From: Flavobacteriaceae bacterium
GTDB taxonomy: Bacteria; Bacteroidota; Bacteroidia; Flavobacteriales; Flavobacteriaceae
NCBI GenBank assembly: GCA_009827225.1
Contig: WUAI01000006.1
Coordinates: 1 to 64,000 of the forward strand
Direction of reading: 5' to 3'
Length of the DNA stretch: 64,000 nt
Shown here: positions 42,626-51,439 of the stretch, one piece after another
How positions within the stretch are numbered: position 1 is the stretch's first letter
How the letters are laid out: the number at the start of each line of letters is the position of its first letter
Notes under the pieces: model-generated
Databases searched by the model: none
Seen by the model: the letters and a program-made list of their open reading frames with translations, nothing else
What the model was told of the DNA's origin: nothing
Translations under genes and position numbers: made by a program

Positions 42626-44002
42626 TTATAAGTGGATTACTTCACCGTAGGCATCGGCCACGGCTTCCATCACCGCCTCACTCATGGTAGGGTGGGGATG
42701 AACCGCTTTAAGCACTTCATGTCCTGTGGTTTCAAGTTTACGGGCCACTACTGCCTCGGCAATCATGTCGGTCACTCCGGCACCTATCATATGACATCCC
42801 AGCCATTCGCCGTATTTGGCATCGAAGATCACTTTCACAAAGCCATCTTTCGTTCCAGCCGCACTGGCCTTGCCACTGGCCGAGAAAGGAAACTTCCCGA
42901 CTTTAATCTCATATCCGGCATCCTTGGCCTGTTGTTCCGTCATTCCCACACTGGCAATCTCCGGAGAGGTATACGTACATCCTGGAATATTTCCGTAGTC
43001 AATAGGCTCCACATGCATTCCCGCGATCTTTTCAACACATGTAATACCTTCTGCGGTGGCCACGTGTGCTAAGGCAGGTCCGGGTACGATGTCACCAATG
43101 GCATAATATCCCGGTATATTGGTTTGATACCAGTCGTTTACCATGATCTTGCCTTTATCCTGGGCAATTCCTACTTCTTCCAATCCTATATTTTCAAGAT
43201 TTGATGCGATTCCTACGGCAGATAAAACTACTTCCGCCTCGATGATCTCTTCTCCTTTTTTGGTCTTTACCGTCGCTTTCACATTCTTTCCGGAAGTATC
43301 CACACTTTCTACAGAAGCATTGGTCATCACTTTGATACCGGATTTCTTAAAAATACGCTCGAATTGTTTCGATACTTCCTCATCCTCAAGCGGAACCAGT
43401 CTGGGCAGGTATTCTACAATGGTAACTTCGGTTCCCATGGAGTTGTAAAAGTTTGAAAACTCAACACCAATCGCTCCCGAGCCCACAACGATCATGCTTT
43501 TGGGCTGTTTGGGCAAGGTCATCGCTTCACGATAACCGATTACTTTTTTACCGTCTTGTTTTAGATTTGGGAGCTCACGAGAGCGCGCTCCGGTTGCAAT
43601 GATAATGTGATCCGCGGAGTATTCCTTTCCGTCTACATCCACCTTTTTACCGGGTTTTATTTTCCCGTATCCATTGATCACATCAATTTTATTTTTTTTC
43701 ATGAGGAATTGAACTCCTTTGCTCATTCCATCAGCAACACCGCGGCTTCGCTCTACCACTTTTCCGAAGTCCTTGTCGGCACCAGTAACAGTGAGTCCAT
43801 AATCTTCGGCATGTTTGAGGTATTCAAACACCTGGGCACTTTTCAACAAAGCTTTAGTAGGGATACAACCCCAGTTGAGACACACACCACCAAGATTTTC
43901 CTTTTCAATAATCGCAGTTTTAAATCCTAACTGAGAGGCGCGGATAGCCGCCGGATAACCGCCGGGTCCACTTCCAAGAACAATGATATCGTATTTACTC
44001 AT
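42626..44002 (-). CDS. lpd: dihydrolipoyl dehydrogenase
   Basis: 458 residues. FAD-binding VLGSGPGGYPAAI, redox-active disulphide Cys41-Cys46 in GGVCLNWGCIP, NAD-binding VVGSGAIGVEFSNF and the C-terminal His-Glu pair in VHPHPTMSEAVMEA are all present. It reoxidises the lipoyl arm of the pyruvate and 2-oxoglutarate dehydrogenase and glycine cleavage complexes. Convergent with aroQ and sharing its terminator region. Confidence 0.95.
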   Translation of the reverse strand: MSKYDIIVLGSGPGGYPAAIRASQLGFKTAIIEKENLGGVCLNWGCIPTKALLKSAQVFEYLKHAEDYGLTVTGADKDFGKVVERSRGVADGMSKGVQFLMKKNKIDVINGYGKIKPGKKVDVDGKEYSADHIIIATGARSRELPNLKQDGKKVIGYREAMTLPKQPKSMIVVGSGAIGVEFSNFYNSMGTEVTIVEYLPRLVPLEDEEVSKQFERIFKKSGIKVMTNASVESVDTSGKNVKATVKTKKGEEIIEAEVVLSAVGIASNLENIGLEEVGIAQDKGKIMVNDWYQTNIPGYYAIGDIVPGPALAHVATAEGITCVEKIAGMHVEPIDYGNIPGCTYTSPEIASVGMTEQQAKDAGYEIKVGKFPFSASGKASAAGTKDGFVKVIFDAKYGEWLGCHMIGAGVTDMIAEAVVARKLETTGHEVLKAVHPHPTMSEAVMEAVADAYGEVIHL

Positions 44003-44081
44003 TTTTCGTAATTCTGACTTGATTTTTCAAGTGACGAATTTACGAAATGTAAGCGTAACAAAGAAGGTTTTCTAAGGGTGA

Positions 44082-44303
44082 TTATACTTTTACAAGTACA
44101 TAGCCACGATTGGTTTTGCGATAGTGATTGCCACCCCATCGATAATAACGCTTCCCATTGATCACAACTATTTTATGATTTCTGGGAGCTTTGTTTACCA
44201 CCACCACATTCGTGCGTGGAGTTGTGGTTACAATACGCGTGGTGCAAGAGCTAAACAAAAGGCTTATAAACGCAAATAAAAAAAGATACTTTTTCATCAT
44301 CAT
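44082..44303 (-). CDS. small lipoprotein, 73 residues
   Basis: Three consecutive ATG codons precede the lipoprotein signal (MKKYLFLFAFISLLFSSC, start most likely 44297). The mature part is short, strongly basic and aromatic: TRIVTTTPRTNVVVVNKAPRN and KRYYRWGGNHYRKTNRGY. No function known; a cell-wall-associated role is possible given the basic residues. It lies between lpd and msrB on the same strand. Confidence 0.75.
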   Translation of the reverse strand: MMMKKYLFLFAFISLLFSSCTTRIVTTTPRTNVVVVNKAPRNHKIVVINGKRYYRWGGNHYRKTNRGYVLVKV

Positions 44304-44350
44304 AAGTTTTGGTTCCTTATTATGACTGAAAAAGTACCTTTAGGTTTAAT

Positions 44351-44746
44351 TTATTTTTTATCGAAATCTACCGAAAGCGAGTTCACGCAGTAGCGTTGTC
44401 CGGTTTCTGTCGGGCCATCATTGAAAACATGCCCCAGGTGACTTCCGCAAGTGGCGCATAGAATTTCAGTTCGAATCATGCCAAACGAAGTATCCTTTAT
44501 ATATTCCACAGCTCCGTCTATGGATTCATCAAACGACGGCCATCCGCAGCTGCTATCGAACTTGCTGTTACTTTCGAAAAGCGGAGTAGCACAAGCACCG
44601 CAAGCATAGGTGCCTTTCTCGAAATTAAGGTTGTATTTTCCAGTGAAGGGACGTTCGGTTCCTTTTAAGCGAAGTATGCGATATCGCTCATCTCCAAGCA
44701 ATTCCCTCCATTCCTCCTCGGTTTTATGAATGGGATACTTATTCAT
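44351..44746 (-). CDS. msrB: peptide-methionine (R)-S-oxide reductase MsrB, cytoplasmic copy
   Basis: 131 residues. Zinc ligands Cys49, Cys52, Cys97 and Cys100 (CGAC and CATC); catalytic Cys120 in QRYCVN; Cys67 in SSCGWPSF sits at the resolving position. It reduces methionine R-sulphoxide in proteins. No signal peptide. Its first 8 nt overlap the end of the second msrB gene, so both are co-transcribed and probably co-translated. Confidence 0.93.
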   Translation of the reverse strand: MNKYPIHKTEEEWRELLGDERYRILRLKGTERPFTGKYNLNFEKGTYACGACATPLFESNSKFDSSCGWPSFDESIDGAVEYIKDTSFGMIRTEILCATCGSHLGHVFNDGPTETGQRYCVNSLSVDFDKK

Positions 44747-45218
44747 TTTCCGGTATAAATTTTAAGGCAGCCCCGTTAATACAATGACGTTTCCCGGTTG
44801 TTTCTCGCGGTCCATCATTGAAGACGTGGCCCAGGTGCCCTCCACAGGTAGCGCAGTGCTCTTCCGTTCTTGCATACCCGATCTTATAGTCAGTAGAATA
44901 CTCCACATTTCCTTTTATTTCGCGGTCAAAACTGGGCCAACCGGTTCCACTGTCAAACTTGTTTTTACTTTTGAACAGTGGAGTGTCACAGGCCACACAA
45001 TGATAGGTGCCTTTTTCCTTATTAAAGTTTAATTCACTACTCCAGGCACGTTCGGTACCCGCTTCACGCAAAACATAGTATTGCAACTCCGTTAGCTCTT
45101 GCTTCCACTGGGCTTCGGTTTTGGTGACAGGGTATGATTTATCTTCCTTTTTGGTTTGCGCTTTAGAGTTACAACTCAGCACAAGGGCACAAAGTACCAG
45201 CAATGCAATTTTTTTCAT
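44739..45218 (-). CDS. MsrB paralogue, lipoprotein form
   Basis: 159 residues with a lipoprotein signal (MKKIALLVLCALVLSC, lipobox cysteine at residue 16), so it is likely anchored in the periplasm. Zinc ligands Cys74, Cys77, Cys122, Cys125 and catalytic Cys146 in KRHCIN are present. The position of Cys67 in the other copy is Thr92 here (SGTGWPSF), so this enzyme lacks that resolving cysteine and must be recycled otherwise. It repairs oxidised surface or periplasmic proteins. Overlaps the downstream msrB by 8 nt. Confidence 0.92.
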   Translation of the reverse strand: MKKIALLVLCALVLSCNSKAQTKKEDKSYPVTKTEAQWKQELTELQYYVLREAGTERAWSSELNFNKEKGTYHCVACDTPLFKSKNKFDSGTGWPSFDREIKGNVEYSTDYKIGYARTEEHCATCGGHLGHVFNDGPRETTGKRHCINGAALKFIPENE

Positions 45219-45230
45219 GTAATTGAAACA

Positions 45231-45731
45231 TTAATTCCCTAAAAATTCAAAGTTACCGCTATTTTCAATCTCTTCCATGGTTAAATCGGCATCGCCAAAC
45301 TCGGAAGGTACCACGGCAATTCTGAAGATTTGGTCGTTGGTAAAGGCATTACCTAACGTACCCAGATTTACATCGCCCTGAAGGAATAACAAAACGTCTA
45401 CAAAAGTATGATTAAACGTATATTGAAAGGAACCTCCTTCATCAAGATAAATGGTTTGAGGTAGGGGAGACCAAACATCCAGTGATCCACCACCATCATT
45501 AACAACGTCTTCCAACCAATACACAAGTATGGCATCACTTTCAAATACTTCTATATTATTTGGAATGGTGACAAGTTGCTGGTAATTATTGCCCTGAGTA
45601 AAATCTACGTTCACTTCAAATACCTGTCCGAGAATATTGATCCCAGGTTCTCCAGGAGGGCCCGGGTCTCCTTCACAGGAAGTAAATAAAGTGACACTCA
45701 AAGCAGCGAATAATAGGAGGAATTTTTTCAT
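45231..45731 (-). CDS. lipoprotein with short collagen-like stretch
   Basis: 166 residues from MKKFLLLFAALSVTLFTSC (lipobox cysteine at residue 19); upstream in-frame starts lie in a non-coding leader. Directly after the lipobox is a Gly-Pro repeat (EGDPGPPGEPGIN). The rest is a beta-rich domain of unknown kind. Such proteins are common in Bacteroidota. It ends 12 nt upstream of the msrB pair and may share their transcript. Confidence 0.8.
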   Translation of the reverse strand: MKKFLLLFAALSVTLFTSCEGDPGPPGEPGINILGQVFEVNVDFTQGNNYQQLVTIPNNIEVFESDAILVYWLEDVVNDGGGSLDVWSPLPQTIYLDEGGSFQYTFNHTFVDVLLFLQGDVNLGTLGNAFTNDQIFRIAVVPSEFGDADLTMEEIENSGNFEFLGN

Positions 45732-45886
45732 AGTATAAAATTTTATGGTTTGATTTTTGGTTGTACAAAAGTCGTTCCACTTTTGTTTTCGACCAAAGTA
45801 TTTTTTATTCGTTTTATGCAATTTTGGAATCTCTGAAACTAAAATTATATCTCTATCTTTAACACAGTAATATAAATACCCTAACG

Positions 45887-46708
45887 ATGAATCATAAAAA
45901 CGTAATTTCCTTAATCGCTGTATTCGTGATTATTGTGAGTTGCAGCACTAATCCATTTACTGGAAAAAAGACGCTTGCACTCGTCCCGAATTCTCAATTA
46001 TTTCCCATGGCGTTTCAGGAGTACGATCGCTTTCTTTCTGAGAACAATGTGGTTACCGGAACCCCTGAAGCACAGATGATCACCAATATTGGTCAGAAAA
46101 TCGCTACTGCTTCGGAAAGATGGCTCACTGCGAATGGTTATGCCGGATACCTCAAAGAATACCAATGGGAATATAATCTTGTAAACGACCCCACTGTAAA
46201 TGCCTGGTGTATGCCGGGTGGTAAGATTGTATTTTATACCGGAATACTACCCATAGCGGATGGAGAGGCTGGAATTGCAGCAATCATGGGGCATGAGGTG
46301 GCTCATGCACTGGCCAACCACGGACAGCAACGGATGAGTGCCGGTCAGCTACAGGCATTAGGAGCTGTTGCTGGAAATGTTGCCCTCAGCAAGGATCCCG
46401 AGAAACAACAGATATTCAATCAGGCTTATGGAATAGGAAGTACGGTGGGCGTAATGTTACCTTTCAGTAGAAATCATGAGAGCGAAGCAGATAGAATTGG
46501 CCTTACGTTAATGGCCATTGCGGGTTACGATCCCAATGAGGCAGCCAGATTATGGCAACGTATGAAAGCGAACGCAGGAGGACAGTCACCCCCGGAATTC
46601 CTGAGCACACACCCTTCCAGTGATACTCGAATTAAGAATATCACAAGCTGGGCTTCAGAGGCTAAAGCGGAAGCAAGAAAATACGGGGTGACCACATTCA
46701 AAAAGTAA
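45887..46708 (+). CDS. M48-family metalloprotease lipoprotein
   Basis: 273 residues. Lipobox VIIVSC (Cys19). The zinc motif HEVAH (His136-Glu137-His140) lies in AAIMGHEVAHALA, with the third ligand Glu in HESEADRIGL. The C-terminal segment has PPEFLSTHPSSDTRI, typical of M48 subfamily C. Probable role: degrading misfolded outer-membrane or periplasmic proteins. Monocistronic with a downstream terminator. Confidence 0.93.
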   Translation: MNHKNVISLIAVFVIIVSCSTNPFTGKKTLALVPNSQLFPMAFQEYDRFLSENNVVTGTPEAQMITNIGQKIATASERWLTANGYAGYLKEYQWEYNLVNDPTVNAWCMPGGKIVFYTGILPIADGEAGIAAIMGHEVAHALANHGQQRMSAGQLQALGAVAGNVALSKDPEKQQIFNQAYGIGSTVGVMLPFSRNHESEADRIGLTLMAIAGYDPNEAARLWQRMKANAGGQSPPEFLSTHPSSDTRIKNITSWASEAKAEARKYGVTTFKK

Positions 46709-46728
46709 AAAGAAACTCCTATATTTAG

Positions 46729-46752
46729 GCTGCCGAAAGGCAGCTTTTTTTT
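46729..46752 (+). terminator. rho-independent terminator abutting the next start codon
   Basis: GCTGCC-GAAA-GGCAGC tetraloop hairpin and T8. The T-run ends 4 nt before the ATG of the transporter gene at 46757. Confidence 0.85.
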
Positions 46753-46756
46753 ATAC

Positions 46757-48070
46757 ATGGCAAACCACCGAAAGGGAAGTAAAAAACTACTGAATGCATG
46801 GGCCTTCTACGACTGGGCCAATTCAGTATACAGTTTGGTCATCGCTTCCGCGGTATTCCCCATTTTTTATGGAGCACTTACCATCGTTAAGGACGCGGAA
46901 GGCAATATAATTGATGATACCATTACGTTTCTTGGATTCGATTGGAATAACGACACCCTCATAAGCTATGTAACAGGTGCAGCATTCCTGGTGGTTTCGT
47001 TAATAAGTCCGCTTTTAAGTGGTATTGCCGATTATGTCGGCAACAAAAAGATCTTCCTTAAATTTTTCTGCTACTTAGGCGCCTTAAGCTGTATAGGGCT
47101 GTTTTGGTTTAGTGTGGAACACCTGTGGTTCGGTTTGCTCTGTTATTTCCTGGCCTTAATTGGTTTCTGGGCCAGCCTTGTCTTTTACAATTCCTATTTA
47201 CCTGATATCGCTTATCCTGAACAACAGGATAGCATTAGTGCCAAAGGGTATTCCCTGGGTTATATAGGGAGTGTGATCTTATTGATCATTTGCCTCGCGA
47301 TGATTATGATGTATGAGACTTTCGGATTTGAAGATGAGGGGCTGCCAACCCGCTTGTCCTTTGTGTTAACCGGATTATGGTGGATAGGCTTCAGTCAATA
47401 CACCTATTGGCATCTTCCGAAGGGAAACAAGAAAGAAAAATTTACCAGGGACCTCATTTTTAACGGTTATAAAGAATTAAGGATGATCTGGGCTAAATTG
47501 AAAGAAAACCTTCGATTAAGGCGTTATTTGACAGCTTTTTTTGTGTACAGCATGGCAGTTCAAACCATTATGCTGGTCGCGACGTATTTCGGGATAGAGG
47601 AGTTGGACTGGGGTGAGACCGATCACACTGTAGGATTGATCGTTAGTATTTTACTCATTCAGTTGGTGGCGGTATTAGGAGCCTACCTCACCTCCAAATC
47701 TTCCGGACGATACGGGAATATACAAACGCTCATTGGGCTTAATATCATTTGGATTGCGATCTGCGTATACGCCTATACCATAACCACTCCCAATCAATTC
47801 TATTTTACCGCCGCTTTTGTGGGCCTTGTGATGGGCGGGATACAATCCCTGTCAAGGTCTACCTATTCCAAATTTATTCCCGAAGGGGCCCTTGATACCG
47901 CGTCGTATTTCAGTTTTTACGATGTTTCGGAAAAGATCGGTATCGTTATAGGAATGGCCAGCTATGGCTATGTAGCACAGGTTACCGGTAGTATTCGTTA
48001 TGCCGTTCTATTCTTTATTTTGTTCTTTGTGATAGGATTATTATTACTTCTTAGAGTTCCCAGGAAATAG
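46757..48070 (+). CDS. MFS transporter, UMF1/Atg22-like
   Basis: 437 residues with about twelve membrane helices. The start region MANHRKGSKKLLNAWAFYDWANSVYSLVIASAVFPIFY carries the WAFYDWANS signature of the Atg22/UMF1 family. Members are thought to export small metabolites such as amino acids; the substrate is unknown. Only 4 nt separate the start codon from the upstream terminator, so the mRNA leader is either very short or includes the hairpin. Confidence 0.88.
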   Translation: MANHRKGSKKLLNAWAFYDWANSVYSLVIASAVFPIFYGALTIVKDAEGNIIDDTITFLGFDWNNDTLISYVTGAAFLVVSLISPLLSGIADYVGNKKIFLKFFCYLGALSCIGLFWFSVEHLWFGLLCYFLALIGFWASLVFYNSYLPDIAYPEQQDSISAKGYSLGYIGSVILLIICLAMIMMYETFGFEDEGLPTRLSFVLTGLWWIGFSQYTYWHLPKGNKKEKFTRDLIFNGYKELRMIWAKLKENLRLRRYLTAFFVYSMAVQTIMLVATYFGIEELDWGETDHTVGLIVSILLIQLVAVLGAYLTSKSSGRYGNIQTLIGLNIIWIAICVYAYTITTPNQFYFTAAFVGLVMGGIQSLSRSTYSKFIPEGALDTASYFSFYDVSEKIGIVIGMASYGYVAQVTGSIRYAVLFFILFFVIGLLLLLRVPRK

Positions 48071-48092
48071 TCCCGATTACACAATTTTTACT

Positions 48093-48100
48093 TATGTTTG
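48093..48100 (+). promoter_or_regulatory. -7 box of the three-repeat lipoprotein gene
   Basis: TATGTTTG fits TAnnTTTG, 29 nt before the ATG at 48130. An upstream ATG at 48094 lies inside the box and is therefore unlikely to be used. Confidence 0.6.
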
Positions 48101-48129
48101 CGTTAGATACCAAAGCAAACTACTTACTT

Positions 48130-49536
48130 ATGAAAAAGACTCTACTATGGAAAGGGATGCTTTTTGCCCTAATAGCATTCGGATTCTTCGCGTGCGATAG
48201 CGAACCCTTAGAAGGTGAATTCATATCAGAAGATGATATTGTCGCCGACGCCGGGCAATTCGTCGCTACAGTCGATGGTTTCGACTTTACCGCAGTCTCT
48301 GCAACGGCCCTTTACAACACAACGATAAACTTTTTTAATATCGCAGGAACCGATGCCAACGGTGCGGTAATCGTGCTAAGTATTGCAAATCCTGCTGTAG
48401 GGACCTTCGATCTTACACAAATCCCCAATCAATTGAACTCCGGTGTGTATTATACTGCCACTGAAGTGAGTAATCCGTTCTTAACTGCGCAAGTTAATGG
48501 AGGCTCCGGGATCTTGAACATTACTGAATTTGACGAAACAACGTCCCTGGTGTCCGGAACTTTTAGTTTCGAGGCCAATCGGGAAGTGGATGACGGTGGA
48601 AACACTGTAGTTGAGAACAAATCCATCACAAATGGAAGCTTTACGTCCATTCCATTTACCATCGACAATTCCGGTGGCGGCGGAGGCGGCGGAGGCGGTG
48701 ACGGAGGAGACGATCCTACCGATCCGGTCGATAGTTTCTTTGCCTTGGTAGATGGAGATGAATTCGAAGATGTAGAATTAACCGTTACCCAAACGGAAGT
48801 AGGAGGAGTGGCTATGTTGAATGTCTTAGCAACTACTGCGACTGGAGCGACCATGCGAATTGATATTCCTAAAGGGGTAGGCGTGGGCACTTATGAGTTT
48901 GCTTCTATTTCCGACGGAACCGAACTCATCGCATTGTATGATGCAAACACAGGTGGGGAGAACCTTACTTCCAACCCAGGTACCATAACCATTACAGAGT
49001 ATGGGAATATAACTGGTAAGTTGTCGGCGACCTTTGAATTCAGAGGAACCGATCCTTTAAATATTGATCCTTCCGTTGTTGAAATCACAGAAGGAGCCTT
49101 TAACGTAGACTTTATCGAAAATTCTGGAAGTACAGAAAATACATTCAGTGCTGATATCAACGGAGTAGGATATGCGCCCTCCAGCTTTGAGATTACTGAG
49201 GAACCCTTCGGAGAGCTTACGCTATATCATGTGGTTACCGTTGACGAGAACACCAACCAGAGTTTGACTATTTCCTTTGCTATGAACAGCACAGCAGGGG
49301 TATTTGATATGAGTCCACAGTTTGTGGATGGTACTGAAAAAGTAGGTATCTATAATCCTGATATTGGGAATTCGATTCTGTTTACTTCGAATCCCGGTAC
49401 AATTCAAATATTAAGCTATGAATTGAGCAGTGGTATTATTGAAGCCACATTCGGTTTTACCGCTGTGGATCCATTAGGAAATGATCCTACGGTATATGAA
49501 ATTACCAATGGCCAAATGGTCATAGATTTGCAATAA
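48130..49536 (+). CDS. lipoprotein with three DUF6252-like repeats and a Gly linker
   Basis: 468 residues from MKKTLLWKGMLFALIAFGFFAC (lipobox cysteine at 22). Three copies of a beta-rich unit of about 110-130 residues follow; recognisable echoes are TFSFEANREVDDGG, TFEFRGTDPLNIDP and TFGFTAVDPLGNDP, and GTITITEYGN and GTIQILSYEL. A run of eight glycines separates the first repeat from the second. Resembles flavobacterial lipoproteins in the DUF6252 group, from memory. Surface-exposed or periplasmic; role unknown. A terminator follows. Confidence 0.78.
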   Translation: MKKTLLWKGMLFALIAFGFFACDSEPLEGEFISEDDIVADAGQFVATVDGFDFTAVSATALYNTTINFFNIAGTDANGAVIVLSIANPAVGTFDLTQIPNQLNSGVYYTATEVSNPFLTAQVNGGSGILNITEFDETTSLVSGTFSFEANREVDDGGNTVVENKSITNGSFTSIPFTIDNSGGGGGGGGGDGGDDPTDPVDSFFALVDGDEFEDVELTVTQTEVGGVAMLNVLATTATGATMRIDIPKGVGVGTYEFASISDGTELIALYDANTGGENLTSNPGTITITEYGNITGKLSATFEFRGTDPLNIDPSVVEITEGAFNVDFIENSGSTENTFSADINGVGYAPSSFEITEEPFGELTLYHVVTVDENTNQSLTISFAMNSTAGVFDMSPQFVDGTEKVGIYNPDIGNSILFTSNPGTIQILSYELSSGIIEATFGFTAVDPLGNDPTVYEITNGQMVIDLQ

Positions 49537-49553
49537 ACAATACTATTGATATA

Positions 49554-49582
49554 AAAAAGCCGCTCATTGAGCGGCTTTTTTT
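49554..49582. terminator. bidirectional rho-independent terminator
   Basis: AAAAAGCCGCTCA and TGAGCGGCTTTTT form a strong stem. It lies between convergent genes (48130-49536 and 49601-50332) and has an A-run on the left and T-run on the right, so it can act in both directions. Confidence 0.85.
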
Positions 49583-49600
49583 GTGGCTATTTCAGAAGTT

Positions 49601-50332
49601 TTAATAGGAGTCGATATCTCCTGAACCTGAAGTTTTAGTGTCGCTGCGCTCGGGATTTCCTTTATAGGTTATATCTCCGGAGCCATTCACACGGGCCTTA
49701 ATACTTTTATTGGCTACCACGCGGGCGTCGCCAGAACCTGAAACCCTTGCTTCAGTATTGTTGGAGTCCAAACCAAATCCGCTAAAATCTCCGCTTCCGC
49801 TGATGCTGATGTCCAAATCGTTGGTTTTTCCGGTAAGTACCATATCACCAGAACCGGTCACACGCGCTTCGAGCATCCCTGAATTCACATCCAGATTCAC
49901 ATCTCCAGAACCTGTGATAGAAATGTCCAGATTAGGAGCGTCTATGGTATCCTTGGTGTCTATATCACCGGATCCCGTTAAAGACACTTTCGAAATATCA
50001 TCGAAAGGTACATACACATGGATTCCTTTCTTGGTCTTTAAGTAATAGTTCTTTTTGGTTTTAACAACAAGTGCGTTGTCTTTTACTTCCACTATGATGT
50101 ATTCCTGGAGGTTTTCATCGGTTACTACGCGGATGTTTCCTTCACTACCTTTTTCCAAATGAACATCCATGGATCCCACACCTTTCACGGCGTCATAGTT
50201 CCCTGTGTTTACAGTTTTGGTGGTCACATTTCCGTTCCCAACAATCTTTTTATTACCCCATTGCGCATTGGCGTTTGAGAGGCCGAACACCGCCAGAAAA
50301 ACGGCTAACGATATTTTGATGATTCGTTTCAT
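49601..50332 (-). CDS. secreted DUF2807-like beta-helix protein (GIN domain)
   Basis: 243 residues. Signal peptide MKRIIKISLAVFLAVFGLSNANAQ. The rest is a beta-helical repeat with about nine GSGD-type turns (LTGSGDIDTKD, ITGSGDVNLDV, VTGSGDMVLTG, ISGSGDFSGFG, VSGSGDARVVA, VNGSGDITYKG). Repeats like this are named GIN or DUF2807. It is the last gene of the operon that starts with an ECF sigma factor and follows a DUF4097-like gene by 18 nt. Function unknown. Confidence 0.87.
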   Translation of the reverse strand: MKRIIKISLAVFLAVFGLSNANAQWGNKKIVGNGNVTTKTVNTGNYDAVKGVGSMDVHLEKGSEGNIRVVTDENLQEYIIVEVKDNALVVKTKKNYYLKTKKGIHVYVPFDDISKVSLTGSGDIDTKDTIDAPNLDISITGSGDVNLDVNSGMLEARVTGSGDMVLTGKTNDLDISISGSGDFSGFGLDSNNTEARVSGSGDARVVANKSIKARVNGSGDITYKGNPERSDTKTSGSGDIDSY

Positions 50333-50350
50333 ATTTTAAGTTGATTTATA

Positions 50351-51439
50351 TTAATATTTGGTTAGTGTCACACTTCCGTAGTCAGAGTTGATGTCGATCA
50401 TATTACCTGAACCCTTGCTTCCGTGATATCCACTATATTCCTTACTTGAATTGTCTTTATGTGATCTTAATACTTCCAGGCCTTCTTTTCCATTAAAGGA
50501 TGCGTAGGATAATTCGATGTTAAAGTCGAAATTATATCCGCTTTCATACCCTAATTTGATACCTGCATACTCGGATCTAATGGTGATGTCGCCGGCAGAG
50601 CTTGTCATACGCTCAACGGTAACCGAGCCATAATCTGTATTGATGTCAAGATCTCCATTCAGTTTGTTGATACGGAGTGGAATATAGTCTCCACGTCCTG
50701 TAACATTTTCAACGGTACCTACGATCATTTTACCGTAGTCATTGTTGTAGTTAAGATCGGTAACTTCTCCTACTTCCGATCTGGAGTAATCGGCACTCAG
50801 GTCCAGAGATTCTGATCTTTCCAGAACAAATCCGGAGTAATCGGCATTGATCCTTCCACTTCTCATAAAACCTATGGTAGAGTTCTTGGTATAATCGAAA
50901 TTCAGTGAGTTGTTCTCAGCCATGAGTTCACCTACATTTATCTGCCCATAATCACAGCTTATTTGAGCTTGTCCCTCAAGCTTATTGAGGTTTATAGCAC
51001 CGTAATCATTGTTCAGGTCCACACTATTGGTCACGGGCATTTTGATCGTATAGTTGATCTCCATTTTTACATTCTTCTTTTTGTTTCCCCACCAGCTCCA
51101 TGAAGAATTCTTTCTGTCTTTGAATATGGTCTTGGCAGATACACTGGACGCACTTCCTGAAAAGTCTACATCTATATTGTCCAGTTTTTTCTGAACACGT
51201 TCTTCGTCATTTCCATTGGTCGTGATCACTACTTCGATCACCACTCGGTTTTCGTTCCAGGTTACTATATCGATGTTTCCGTAACTGTTGTCTACACTTA
51301 CCTCAGCTTCCGCATTGACGGTGTATTCTTTATTCAGGGTCTTGGTTTTGGTATATTTTCCTTTGAACTTCGGGTTGGTAGCAAGTACCAGTGCCGGAAG
51401 CATAAGAAAGAGGATACTTAGTTTAAATTGTGATTTCAT
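50351..51439 (-). CDS. secreted DUF4097-like protein
   Basis: 362 residues; signal MKSQFKLSILFLMLPALVLA. Repeated beta-strand units with the alternation NIDIVTW, AINLNKL, GQINVGEL, TVERM and DINSDYGSVTLTKY form a beta-helix or solenoid; DYGxI/V motifs recur at 25-60 residue spacing. Related to DUF4097-type putative adhesins, from memory. Its start overlaps the stop of the upstream anti-sigma-like gene by 17 nt. Confidence 0.82.
   Translation of the reverse strand: MKSQFKLSILFLMLPALVLATNPKFKGKYTKTKTLNKEYTVNAEAEVSVDNSYGNIDIVTWNENRVVIEVVITTNGNDEERVQKKLDNIDVDFSGSASSVSAKTIFKDRKNSSWSWWGNKKKNVKMEINYTIKMPVTNSVDLNNDYGAINLNKLEGQAQISCDYGQINVGELMAENNSLNFDYTKNSTIGFMRSGRINADYSGFVLERSESLDLSADYSRSEVGEVTDLNYNNDYGKMIVGTVENVTGRGDYIPLRINKLNGDLDINTDYGSVTVERMTSSAGDITIRSEYAGIKLGYESGYNFDFNIELSYASFNGKEGLEVLRSHKDNSSKEYSGYHGSKGSGNMIDINSDYGSVTLTKY

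Noticed and set aside
48094-48129. An earlier ATG for the three-repeat lipoprotein
   Set aside because: That ATG is part of the -7 box TATGTTTG, and starting at 48130 puts the lipoprotein signal at the N-terminus.
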